A stretch of DNA of 64,000 bases, from contig NW_006917102.1 in NCBI RefSeq assembly GCF_000516985.1, forward strand, positions 962,643-1,026,642, read 5' to 3'. The DNA comes from Pestalotiopsis fici W106-1. Lineage: Eukaryota > Ascomycota > Sordariomycetes > Amphisphaeriales > Sporocadaceae. The position numbers were made by a program, and so were the translations under genes. Shown one piece after another: positions 12,797 to 24,559 of the stretch. Numbering within the stretch: position 1 is the first letter of the stretch; each line of letters begins with the position of its first letter. The notes under the pieces were generated by a model. The model was not told where the DNA came from. It made no database searches and saw only the letters and a program-made list of their open reading frames with translations.

Positions 12797-14349
12797 TTCT
12801 GGATTGATTGTAAATATTCAACCGCATATACAGTCTCTAGGTACCCTTTGTGGCACATAATGGCTGCCCGCACTGAGGGTGCAGCGTAGGGATAATAGTC
12901 TCTTTCAATTTATACTTGCGTCTTTGCAGGTACATGCATGAGTCACGTCATGGATCCTCGGAACGATGACACTCGTAAGGTGCCGCAAGCGGTCATTTTG
13001 GTTGCTTGTTTGAAGAGGGTGAAAATTCGACGGTATTGGCAGTTGCAATGTGATGTTGAAGACAAACTGCGGCTGTGTTATGGTTGAGGGGCAGACCCTA
13101 TGACAGGCAGTCATCTCGTTCAGTATCATTATTACCTTTGGAGGAGTAAGCATTGCCGTTGCATACTGGATATGCATGTCACAAGTACAGATTGTTTAAA
13201 GGTTTGTCTGGATAGAGAGAAGGTCTAATGAAGCCGGATTCCCATTACTTGACGAGATATTCACTTCGCCTAGCGCTATGAGTTCATACGCCCGACACTC
13301 GAATGAGTCGGTGCAGTTAGGACTTAAAAGGGCTCAGAATCCCAACTGCAGGATCATTGCATTGTAGTTTACAGTAAGCTCATGGCAGGTCCTAGCTATT
13401 TCATTGTGATTCTCGTTGTATTCTTTAAAGATCAAGCAAGTTCATTTGGGGGAGGTTTAGGTCACTGGAGCGCTAGGGGCTGCCGCTAATTAGCCGCTGC
13501 AGCGGACCGCATCCACGAAACCCTTCACACCAATCCTAGCTCCACACAATCTAGGAGGGGATGGTAAGCAGGCTTTTGGACATGGTGAACTGCAAGACAG
13601 ACATTGACTATAATGCTTCAGGAGTAGCTTTCGCTTGATATGCGTAGGAGCTTGTTATGACTTGGCTCTAAAGTTGCTAAGTACCTACCCATTGCGTAGA
13701 GTCCCACAGTCAAATCTTTGATCGGTAATCTGGAGCGATGCTGCGCATCTGACGCTTTGAAGTTGTGTCCAGACCTGTTGAAGAGCATACGACTGCAAAC
13801 ACGGCTAGAACGGCTAATAACAAGCATAACTGGCATCTGTTCACAAATCAGCGTGAACTCTACTCTGTTCACAAATCAGAAAATTAAAACTTACCATGTA
13901 CAGTGCCGAGGTGTGGATCCGCCTCTACCACAACAAGCGTAGTCGACAGTGAGACAAATCAGCGGCGTATGGGCTTATCTCCTAGGCCGCCAATGAATAT
14001 GTCAGCATGATCTCAATCGTAAACCACGTGACGGGACTGGGCTCTATAGCAGAATGCGCTGTAACGCATTTTGACATCTCGTGGATGTCAACCAGACTAG
14101 GCGTACTCTCATCTGAGCGCCGTCTTTCTATGATTGATAATCTACGTATGGGATTTATAATGAGATTTGAAGGGCATGATATCTTCACAGGGCATATTTA
14201 ATGGTGACATCGGCCAGAGTGTGAGGAAAACTGCAAAAACAAAAGGATACTGCAGATTACGCTATCGGTTTGAACGCACTTTCCTCTTTAGTATTGCCCA
14301 TCACTTCAACGATACCGACGCAGCACCAAATTAGATCACTAGTAATACC
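12797..14349. other. Intergenic, no gene recognised
   Basis: About 1.5 kb with no supported gene. Short ORFs at 13618-13942 overlap on both strands and lack features. A TATA-like CATATTTAAT near 14192 could serve the downstream oxidoreductase. Confidence 0.5.
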
Positions 14350-15468
14350 ATGTCTACACACAAAGCTCTCGCAATCCATGCTTTGGAGCAGCCTCCAGCA
14401 TTTTTGGAGCGGCCAACTTCAGCCCCCAAAGAAGACGAAATCCTCCTGAAAGTATCAATTGTTGGATGTATGTGTTTGCAATGATTTCTTCTTGTGTCTG
14501 CACATATCTAACTATTGATAGTAAACCCTCATGATGCTTCGGGCAAAAGATTTGGGACCTTTATCAAGGAAAACTTGCCCTCGCCCATCGGAGTTGATCT
14601 TGTTGGAGACATTGTTGCTCTTGGTCGCAATATAACCGGGTACAAGGTCGGCGATCGCGTCTTTGCCTTTGGCAACCCAATGTCTGCGGACAGCACCGGC
14701 ACTCAGGAATACTGTGTCGTTCCGGCATGGCAATCAGCCCTGCTGCCCAAGGAAATCAGTGCAGACGAAGCCGCGACTTTCCCGTTGAATGCCATGACCA
14801 TGGTTTTTGCATTATTCCACGAGACTGGGCTCAACTTGCACAGCCCTTTTGGCCTCCGCCGACAGGATTGTGACTACAGCGCAGAATCGATTCTGATCAT
14901 CGGTGGAGGCGCCGCCACGGGACAATTCGGTGTGCAGCTCGCCCGGCTGGCGAAATTCAGGAACATAATAGTGGTGGCATCAAAAGCAAGGGAGTCCCAA
15001 CTCAAGGATCTTGGAGCCACCACTGTCATTGATCGCGCTCTGGACGAATCCGAGATCGAGAATCAGATTAGGAAAGTGGCCGGAGATGATTTGGTGTTTG
15101 CCATTGACTGCGTTGGGCGTGGCCCAGGTGGGCAGACATTGGGCGTCAAAGCTCTCTCTAATCATAAAAAGGGGACTCTCGCAGCGCTGGTCCATAGAGG
15201 TGATGTTGATGATTCCCGTATCGGTACCAAAACCGCTGGCTACGTACGAAATTCGGTACTGTGCCATACGGCCAAATATCCGGATATCACAAAGGAGTTC
15301 TGGGCCGTGTTGCCCAGTTTGATTGAAAGTGGCACGCTGAAGCCAACAAGCTTTCAGGTTGTCAACGGCCTCAGTGCTAAGGAGGTTGACACCTTTCTTG
15401 ATAATTATAGCACAGGGGTTGCCCAACTCAAACCTCATATACATATAGGCAGCACTTTTGAAGCGTAG
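14350..15468 (+). CDS. MDR-family (zinc-type alcohol dehydrogenase-like) oxidoreductase
   Basis: Two exons (14350-14467, 14522-15468; intron 54 nt with CTAAC branch) give 354 residues. The junction restores the conserved NP-x-D motif as VGLNPHD. The substrate-domain GVDLVGDIV and GDRVFAF blocks are followed by a Rossmann dinucleotide-binding motif (IIGGGAATGQFGVQLARLA). The conserved Cys/His set of catalytic zinc sites is not evident, as in quinone-oxidoreductase and trans-enoyl-reductase branches of MDR. NAD(P)H-dependent reduction of an enone or quinone is the usual activity. Trans-acting enoyl reductases of polyketide clusters belong here too, but no synthase lies in the window, so I do not assign one. 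Frame intact. Confidence 0.88.
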
Positions 15469-16377
15469 ATGCAATGTAGTCAGTCTAGTCTTGCTGCATA
15501 ATGGAAAAGAAGAATCGACACATAGAAACTGGATGCCCGTCCCTCTCGTGAATTCATAGTCTGCGATTGGGCCAAGAATCAAATTTCTGGTCCCACACGC
15601 TTAGAGCCGGAATTAGACCACGACTAAAAGTTTCTCTTTGTAAGACGGCAGAGGCGAAGGCAGAGCCAATACGGAAGCCTAGTGCCCCGAAGCAGATGTG
15701 CTATCACCTCTCATCAGCTGCGGACAAGTGCAGACAGTATTACAGTCTTGGTGGGACGATTATCACTTCTTGGTAGAGTGATACTCACCACCCGAAAGTG
15801 ACGATTACAACAGGAAATCTTATGACCACACACAGGCCGGGGAATACAAGTGTTGGTTGAGGTGGTGCTTTCCTATTGGAACTTAAAACTGGTTTGATAT
15901 GGGTGTCAATTGTGTGATGTATTGATCTATGTTCTGCGCCTTTTAGTTTTGACGAGGTGCATGCTTATGTGAGTAGCCCCAGCTAATTCCCAGAAGTCCT
16001 CGAAACATCTGTATGAACACCGCGGTGGTGTTGATCAGTGTATATTGTACTCCAGCACACCCTGGTGTATGGGATCCATGACTCACCATGTGACGATTAG
16101 CCAGTTTAAGGAGCAGCAAGGAGTTTTTAATAAGTTTTGAATACCGCCAATTAATAAGCCTCATCCATCAAGAATAGATCATCCACCTGGACTTGGTGTA
16201 ATAAGGTCTTATAACTGGCTACATCCCCACATGCCAGCAAGACTTGTATAACTCATCTATCAGCCAGTCGCTTTTGCAGGTTGAGACTTTTCCCTCAAAG
16301 GTGATAAAACCCTCTTCGTCGGAACCCCGATCCGTGCGTAACACTTTCGATGATTAACCCGCACATGATACCTTAGC
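15469..16377. other. Intergenic, contains one copy of a dispersed repeat
   Basis: Holds the repeat copy at about 15856-16105 (separate entry). No gene otherwise recognised. Confidence 0.5.
15856..16105 (+). repeat. Dispersed repeat, copy 1 (partner at about 43971-44215)
   Basis: Starts GGTGGTGCTTTCCTATTGGA and runs, in the same orientation and with small gaps, in parallel with 43971-44215. Shared blocks include GTCAATTGTGTGATGTATTG and TGATCTATGTTCTGCGCC. By eye the copies are roughly 80% alike. Many mismatches are C/T or G/A transitions, as expected after RIP-type mutation. It encodes nothing recognisable; a solo LTR or other non-autonomous element remnant is the simplest explanation. Confidence 0.78.
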
Positions 16378-17208
16378 ATGTCACAGCTTCCTTCCGGGTT
16401 TGCTCTCCGCAGCAACGGAACCTGCGCGGCAAATGAAGTAGATTGTGGCACCACAGTTTCACCATACAAGGCATGCTGTCCAGCCGGATCATACTGTCCA
16501 TCTCAATTTAATGTCAACGTAAGCAAAAGGATAAGTGATGCGCTATAGTACACCACTGACTATTCAACTTTCTCGAAGTGCTGCCCAACGGCCGCGAACT
16601 GCACTGCGAGTCTTTTACAAGCTCCAAGTTGCGCAAATAAGACTTGGGATCTCTATAACAACGATGGATATTACTGCTGCTTGAACGACTCTATAGGGTA
16701 CTCCGCCCAGTCTACCCATAGTGATGGTTGTGCCTCTCCACGCTATGCCTTCCAGCCTGGCGATGTTCTTTTGAGCGTAATCAGTGTTGGTCAAGGTATG
16801 ATTTATCAATACTTGTAAACGTCACCAAAGTAACATTGGCATATTCCCTTAGCGCCAACATCCAGTGCAACGACTTCCTCTAGCGAACCACAGGCAACGC
16901 CAACAGCGTCTGGGACGTCAGCACCAGATAAAGCGTCGTCAGCCGCTGTGACGACCAATATAGGTGCGATCGCTGGAGGAATCATAGGCGGTATATTGGT
17001 GCTCGTCCTCGTTGCTGTTTGGATATTATTGAGGAGAGCACGGAGGAGGAGAGTGCTATCGGCTGGCGTGACGCATGAAGCCAATGAGAGGGAACAACCA
17101 CCGGAATTGGCCGAGTTGATAGAATACCACGGAATGAGTGAGCTTTCGAGTCAGGCCAAGCAAGACCAAGTAAGCGTCCAAGCAAAAAATCCGATAGAAC
17201 TTCCATAG
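16378..17208 (+). CDS. Cysteine-rich ectodomain protein with single transmembrane segment
   Basis: Three exons (16378-16518, 16579-16795, 16853-17208) keep phase and give 237 residues. The N-terminal half is Cys-rich (NGTCAANEVDCG, KACCPAGSYCPS, CCPTAANCTASL, GYYCCLNDS) as in a common family of fungal surface proteins. Then come a Ser/Thr-rich stalk, a glycine-rich transmembrane helix (GAIAGGIIGGILVLVLVAVW) with a stop-transfer RRARRRR, and a short cytosolic tail. The layout suits a cell-surface sensor or anchor. Oddly, no signal peptide is found: the protein starts MSQLPSGFAL, which in relatives follows the signal peptide. I tried upstream splice options and they hit stops. The 5' exon may be lost or diverged, and a dispersed repeat lies about 270 bp upstream. 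Function unknown. Confidence 0.65.
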
Positions 17209-20200
17209 CAGTGGAAATGCATTCGCGACGGTCTGTAAAGATAATATTAGTACTTTTATGGGATGCGGCTTTATTCTGCTCTGTGGTTCAGTCTTATTCG
17301 TTATTGGAGTGGTCTCGATGATTCTTGGTACAATGAATGTTGAGCACAGCAGCTACAGCTTGGTTTTCATTTATTAAACCTTCTTGGATTTTGTTCCCTG
17401 GAAATTCGCGTTTCGATTATATATGGTTATTATATCATCTTGCAAGAGCAAAATGGACGGAACATCCCTTGACTCCTACGACGTCCCAAGATGCTGACAA
17501 GCTTTTCGCCTAGGCAGTGAAGTAAGGTGCTTGTCGAAGTTCAGCCTTAGAGCACTTTCAGCGGGATAGTATGTATATTGAGCAGAAACTGAGGGAAAAC
17601 GTCACATGTGTTAATTATTGAGTAATGGCCGCCCCTTTGTACTGTATGTACCACACTGGTTAACACCACAGCAATGGATAACCAAACGGGAAACTCGCGG
17701 GCTTAAGCAACGACGATTTGAATGACCCTACAGTACTCCTTATGAAACTATTACGATATGGTGGATCAGTAAAACATCCGACCTTTTACAAGCCTTAGCA
17801 ATTGTCAAGCGGGCGGCCCTATTAGATTCGTTATATGATTGGTGGTATTAGATCATACCTGTTGCGTTAACAGGTGGCCAACCACCTGTCCGGGATGGGT
17901 CCCAGACTGGCAACAAGTCAAATTCCGTCGAGAGTTGCCAGATATTCTCGATTATTATTAGCTTGTATGACATTGGCCTGTCATAATCTGCAGATTGGAA
18001 GCCTGACTGTCAAGTCTAGTTGTACTAGCTCATGGGCCTCAACAGTTCTCAAATCTTCTCCCTGCGCAACAACCATTATATTGGCTTTGGTATCACGATG
18101 CGGATGACAATTTAAGTACGCTTGTGTCAGCGTCTTTGGTAGCACGACTACAGAAGCACCAGATACGATGACGGTCCTTTGTGCAAGTCTAATCGTGGTG
18201 ATAAATGTGACACTAATTTGGCCGCGTACAACGCTCCGGCCTCCTTGATTTTTCTTTCTTTCCTGGAACCTAGCCGCTGGATTCAGCTGCACAGGACTCA
18301 GGGCTAGCGCATATGCTTGGATAGTGGTCTTGTAGCTGGGAGGAATATGTTCTCCTGAAGCGGCGCGAGGCAATGAGGCAAGGCCGCTAGAAATGAAATC
18401 TCCGATGAATGGTGATCGCTTGCTGGGCTGCTCGTTAGTCAGTGCCTCTTGTCGAAGGCCCCGACCGAGTAGTCTGCTTGTGGACAAGTTCTAGTCAGAG
18501 AGATTTAGTTGTTCTATGGATCAAGCACTTATGACTAGTCGAACCTTAAATGGCAAGTATTTTTGCTGAGGGGACCGTGAAAGGGGCGTTCTCCCGTAAG
18601 ACCCTTTTCTTCGTTTTTATCCTTGGATTCTCACCGGGCCCGTTTAAAGAGGTCCTTTCGAAATGAATATTTACTTAAAAGCATTTGCTCCGTATTGAGC
18701 AAGGCGTGACAAGTTTCGCTCTTGTTCTTACGGCCCTTGTCAGGATGTGTTGGTACTTTCATGGGGACCTTCCTGGGTGCGTTCAAATGTATTAAGGAAT
18801 CTAAAAGGAAGAAAGTGTTGTTCTAGCTACGAATCCAACCAAATCCCCCCATATGCGCCACAGATCTCACCGTTAAATTGTTTGGTATACACTAGAACAA
18901 TTACTTGGAGTGGCGCGCCAAACTAGGAATCCATCGTCCAGCCAAGGAACCGATTAATGCTTAGGGCTCCGCCAAGTTACTAGGTTAGTGACCTATGGAT
19001 AGGCCAAATCCTACACTCAGGTACAAAGCTGTATAAAGGAGAGAATGTAAATTTACAAATTAGGATCTCTGTCCAATGCGATCAATATAAACAAGTTTCA
19101 AAATAGGGGACCTTCTCACCGTGTCCATCTCAATGCCTCTTCGCCATGTTAATCGAGAACGACCGGCCCGTCACTACGGTAGCCCCAGGTCCTAACTCGG
19201 CATGCCGGCGCCCAATGCCAGTAGCGGGCCACGCCGCAGCCGGTGTATAGGTAAGTCATACACCGCCCGATCAACGTTTTTCAAGACGGACCAAACGGCA
19301 CGATCAAGACACAGTCTGCATTATTACCTCACTCTAATACCCATTCATACCACTTTGGCCCCTACATGCTGCCTGGCTGATGCGACAATACAGCTATCAC
19401 GATTCGACGACCATGACCAATGCGGCCTTGCATTCGTACTCCCTTCCAATGCCATTTCCAACGTCATTCGCCCAGACGTGATTCTTTCCCATCAATGGGG
19501 AGCAGAAGAGATCATCCCCGCAGGTTTATCAAAGCCCACGACTCTCCACGTAAGGGCCTAAACTTGTGCTTTTTAGTCAACGTCGCTTTAATCAAGCCGC
19601 TATTGGTAGACCAGCTTCGCCAAGCGTATCGGGAGGTACATGGAAGTATGGATAAAACAGCTGCGCCGCCACGTAATCATTTCGAGTCAGGTAAAGGACC
19701 ACAGACGACAAACTAGGCTGCTAGGCTTCACTTTTCGCACTTCTCTTTATAGTGCCCTTAAAGAGATGAACCAACGAGGTCGGACCGTTTGAAGCCCGAT
19801 GCTTTACCCACACAACGGCTACTGTAGCATCAACCGTCGAGGCTCACTGGCAGAGGTGATTAATCAAGGTCCTAGTTTTGGTACTTTACGCTTTATAATG
19901 CGTAGCTTGTTGCTATATATTCTCATTGAGCCTCGGCACGGCTCTCCTCTAGAGATGAGGATATTCAATAATTCATCTGTCCGTCGCCGAGTCTGCGGAG
20001 AATATGGCGGATCGGTCGGGAGCTGCACGACGCGACGGCTCGCCGGTGCAAATTTGACCTAGCGCGGTTTAGTACGTTCGGATCCGACTCCGACATCTCA
20101 GCGGCGACTCGCTAGCCAGGAGATCCAGAGCGTATCCAGTGCGGCTAGTTCTTGGCCGCAGCTTAGTCCGGTCGCCATTTCGACCTGGCCAGTCATAGTC

Positions 20201-20613
20201 TCAAAGTCCCTGACAAAGCCATCCACTAGACGAGTTACCTCTAGTGGTTCGATCTTCTGCATGGGGTAGAGATCGACGAACCATGTAGCCGGGTTCGGGG
20301 GATTTGCACCGTTACTAAGCCAAGGAACGCCTCTTGGTATAAGTTATAGGAGATGGAAGCACTAGCTTGCGAGTGTTGTGCCCAAAATGGTTGGTTTAGC
20401 TCATGCTATTGCCTGCCAGCTTGTCATGTCTGAAAATCACAGCTTCCTGGACAGGGGCAACGCTTGCATAAGCGTCTAGCCAGTCTGCGCCCGTAAATAT
20501 ATTATCCCAGATGCACCGTACCCATGTAACTCGATGTCTTCGGCACTTCTTCCTCTGTAGAAGAAGCAATTTATCGCGACCTCACTCCTGGTCACGTCCA
20601 TTCCTTATCAATC
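17209..20613. other. Gene-poor 3.4-kb stretch
   Basis: No gene is supported. A 168-codon minus-strand ORF at 17981-18487 has no recognised motif and starts from a non-conserved context. A stem CCACTAGA...TCTAGTGG lies near 20223-20250. A TATA-like TAAATATATTA at about 20494 is 115 bp before the next start codon. Confidence 0.45.
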
Positions 20614-21998
20614 ATGGCTCAAACGGGTTTCCTCGTACCGGAATGGTACGTGGTAGAAGCGCCCAGTGAGCAGGACATGAACGTTGCTAGTATCATTTGG
20701 GGTTTCTCATTGGCTGTAAGTGCAAACTCAAGATCTGATTCCATCCCATGCTTCGTTGTATTGGAGTATAGTGTTCCGATGTGTGCCTTTCCCACACCAC
20801 CGGCGCCTCGGCATCAGCTACGTGGATGAACACCCGACGGGAGCTTGCTTCCGTCATCAGCATATAAGGTGCATTGAGTGATAACTAACTTTCTTTTGAC
20901 AACCAGTGCGCCTGTTTCACCTTCGTTAAAGCAACTCGGCAAACATGGTACTCTTGGAAGAGGACCCAGGCTATCAATACATATGTCGTCATGATATGGG
21001 CCGAGTGGGTGGCGTGCGTCGTGATTTCCGTCATTAGTTGGCTGTTCCTCAAGGGAGTTATACCCATCAGGTAAGTCTTTCGTGATGCAAAAACATTCAT
21101 GTTGATGATGCTGACTACCTGCAAAGCTTTTGGTTCGTCTTTTTTCTGCTTTGCCTATGGGTCATTCAGATTCAATGCATTATGCAGATTATTATCAACC
21201 GAATTGCACTCCTCATGGTCCGACAACAAAAGGCGAGAACCTTGAAATGGTCTGTCTTTGCCTTGATAGGGCTTATAAACATCAGCGTCTTCTGTATCTG
21301 GATCCCGGCCCGACTTCAAATCAGCCAAACCTACGTCGACGTCAACAATGTATGGGACCGATGCGAAAAGGCCATCATTGCCGTTGTTGACATGGGTCTC
21401 AACTTTTACTTTATCCATCTCATTCGCGCCAAGCTCATCGCCAACGGTCTCACCAAGTACAATGCACTGTTTCGCTACAATCTCGGTATGATTGCCATTT
21501 CATTGGCACTTGATGTAAGTTTATCCCTGTGACCCTCTCTACACGAATTCCCAAAACTAACCATTTGTGAAGATCATCCTGATTGGCGTCATGTCACTCC
21601 CAAACAGCGCTGTATACATTCAATTCCATCCACTCATTTACCTCGTCAAGCTCCACATTGAGATGAACATTGCCGACATGATTGCACGCGTGGTGCGTGC
21701 CTCGAACCCCCACCAGACCGGATCCTACGACAAGTCCAACTCCAACAACCGATACGGAGGAACGACGCACAAGATGACCACGGTTGTCACCACCAGAACC
21801 GGCAACGGCAACAGGAAGCTCAATGCCAATGGAACTCATGTGGGCTTTGACGTGGACAGCGAGCGAGATATCCCTACCGATGGCATCAAGCGTACTATTG
21901 AGACCCAAGTAGTGCGTGAGCCACATGTAGTAGATGATGATAACCAGAGCGAGTCAAGCTCCACGCGTGAGTTGCAGAAGCACTTTGCTATCGTCTAA
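20614..21998 (+). CDS. Multi-pass integral membrane protein, fungal family of unknown function
   Basis: Four exons (20614-20715, 20907-21070, 21127-21514, 21573-21998) give 359 residues; all phases agree. Hydrophobic segments alternate with short loops: IIWGFSLACACFTF, VVMIWAEWVACVVISVISWL, FWFVFFLLCLWVIQ, WSVFALIGLINISVFCIWIP, AIIAVVDMGLNFYFIHL and MIAISLALDIILIGVMSL, about seven helices. A hydrophilic cytosolic tail of about 100 residues follows, rich in Ser/Thr/Asn. The topology is receptor-like, but no CFEM or known GPCR signature is visible. The conserved DVWDR-like and QIQCIMQIIINRIALLM stretches mark a widespread fungal plasma-membrane family without assigned function. Frame intact. 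Confidence 0.87.
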
Positions 21999-24559
21999 AG
22001 CACAGCTCCGGCTGACTTGGGCAGCGAGACGATCATGAGATCGCGCTGTTTAGAGATGGACTTGCCGACCTCGATCGCTTATCAAAAAGAGGGATTTCTT
22101 ATTTCTGTATATGTATTTGTAGGTAGATAGATCCATCATTAATTATTAGAAGTCTTCATAACCAAGTTTGCATAATGCATCTTGTTAAATGTCCTCGAGT
22201 CCTGACCTGCATTTAACGTGAGATAATCGACGCATTTGAAACTACGGCAGTGAGTTGAAGTTTCCCATTGGAAAGTCTAGAACGCCATTCTTTGCTTCTG
22301 AACATCATTGGGAATAGAGCTACTCAAGTGATCAAAGTCTATGGTGTCACTGTACCAGCATCGACTGCAGAAAATAAGAAAAGGAAAGAAAAAGAAATGG
22401 CCCATGGTCCAATGACAAGCAGCGAAAGGATAAGGTTCGTATCCATAGCTGATACCCGTGAATTATTGCAGTAACTTAGTCAGCATCTGCCGCGCAATGC
22501 ACTCCTCGCAACAAAGCTTGCTACGCTCAACCAAAACTTGGAGGTCGATCTGATTTGGCGCGCGCATAATCTGGGCGAAGAGCACAAATTCTCCACTCGC
22601 CGCGATACTCTGCACTCTACCTTCAGCGACCTCACTCTGATGCAGTCATATATGAATCAGTGGCTTGTGGACTGCCATAGTGTGACAAGATATCAAACAT
22701 TGCTTGGATTACGACGAAAGCTGTCCCAGAAGGACTGGGGCCCGACATATGTACAGCCACAGAGTGGGTCGTCCAGCCGCTCGAATTACAACACAGAGAG
22801 TTTCAGCAGGCCGACCGAATTCAGGTTCATATAGGGCAAGGCTGCAGAAGTGGATATCGGGAACATGTTTTGCATGTTATAACCACAAAACAAACCATCT
22901 GTGGATGGGTCAACCAGCTATTCTTCACGCACGTCGTCAACTCTCATGGGTCCGATTTTTGTGTCTATGTGAGGATTAATTAATTACAACGACTAACTGT
23001 TATTGAAATATCGAGTTAATTTACAAAATATAAAATGCACATATAGACATCTCTGTATGGTTGGATTCATACTGACCTCGCGGGAATACAGGGGACAGCA
23101 AAGTATACGACGAGCTGGACAGCGGGAACAAAAAGCCCATAACAAACGGCGTCGCTATACATATACACCTGGAACGATTGACATGCCTGCTGCTGGTTGT
23201 TTTATTGCGGCGATGAAAGCTTCGTGAGTGGTGCTATAGAATCACCGAGTTGGCTGTTTTGTGAATTACACCATTTTCAACGCTTTTGAGGTTGAAAGCA
23301 GGAAACGCGGTCCAGCCGTAATCGAGGGGGAGAATAGATGGTTAAATGTTCCTTCACTTTTATCGCAACAAGAGTTCAATCATGTGCTTTTTGATTTCAT
23401 GGATCTGAGTTTTGAATTTTACGTAAATCATCATCAAATGGATGCCGGCCGGTGTTGGGAATTGCTGAGAGACTTTGTTTAGTGATGCGCTTATATTCCC
23501 TCATCAAGCAGGAGAGTGAAAGCGAAAGCGAAAGCGAAGAGAGCGGAGACTTGTTATTCACCTTGGCGAGCTTGGCATCCTTTCTGGGTCACTGTGGGGA
23601 GTGGGCACTTTATTACCGTACACATGCCACACTTGCCCATCCTAGATTGCGAGTCGTAGCGTTTTGTCCAGAATCAAAGCGGTATTTCCACAAGATCATG
23701 TTCCATGACATTCGGATGCCACTCCATAAGGCGGTGGATATACCATCGAATATAGCTTCAAACAGCCAGCAGAACTCAATGTTAGTCATATGTGCTATAC
23801 TGATTGAAACTCATAAAATGCACACAAAATCATTTTGCAGTCCAGACGGCAGAGTAGCGGTAAAGGTATGACAGTCGGTTTTGAAATGCCTTGAAGAAGC
23901 AATACCATGGAACTACATTCGAGTTGGACTGCTCCAAATGCCAACTGAGGGATGATCATTACAAAAGCAACCTGGCGCCGCGCGTCACAAATATAAATTC
24001 CCCAGAACTGAGACAAAACCAGACTTGCATTGCTCATGTATTCCCTCAATCTAGGTACTGGCGACTAAGCTTCTTTGCGTGTGCATGACGTCTGAAATTG
24101 CCAACTAGATATAAGGCTGGATTGCCATCTCGGCTCGGAGGCCAGGTGCGTTGTGATTATCATTATTCTATAGCTTATCTTAGTGTCTAAATTCCCCGTT
24201 TGGGGCTCGCTGGGCAGCCCGTGCAGCGCCGGTACTAGAACGCTACTGGGAATAGGGTCGGTATATTGCACCGTGTTAAATCCGCATTTCACACTCTTCC
24301 GAACGGGTGAGGCGAGGGTTGCGTGCGCCCGTGGGGCGAAATGACACAACGTGAACCAAACACTTCCGGCACTTGGTACCAACATGGACATCCAGGTGCT
24401 TGTGAAAGTGCGGATAGGCGATTCAATGGAGGCTCTTTGTTATTGAAAATGGCGATCGCCAATTATATGTTTGAATATCTAAATACTTTGAGCCACCCAG
24501 CAAAGAGCTAGGACTGTTTTCACGATTCATCCCATGTCTTGACACAGGCCCTCGCAAAC
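21999..24559. other. Intergenic, no gene recognised
   Basis: About 2.5 kb of low coding potential. It holds a short GAAAGC tandem repeat (next entry). Confidence 0.5.
23513..23541. repeat. Short tandem repeat (GAAAGC)n
   Basis: About four slightly imperfect copies of a 6-nt GAAAGC unit. No functional sign. Confidence 0.7.

Noticed and set aside
17981..18487. 168-codon minus-strand ORF
   Set aside because: No recognisable motif, no splice support; composition does not clearly differ from noise. Could be a decayed gene, but I cannot show it.
19202..19716. Overlapping plus-strand ORFs of about 100-120 codons
   Set aside because: No features, overlap each other in different frames, no splice logic.
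20340..20600. Possible copia-type reverse transcriptase fragment on the minus strand
   Set aside because: Only a short stretch (DWLDAYASVAPVQ) vaguely resembles the conserved RT region; flanking sequence does not continue the match.
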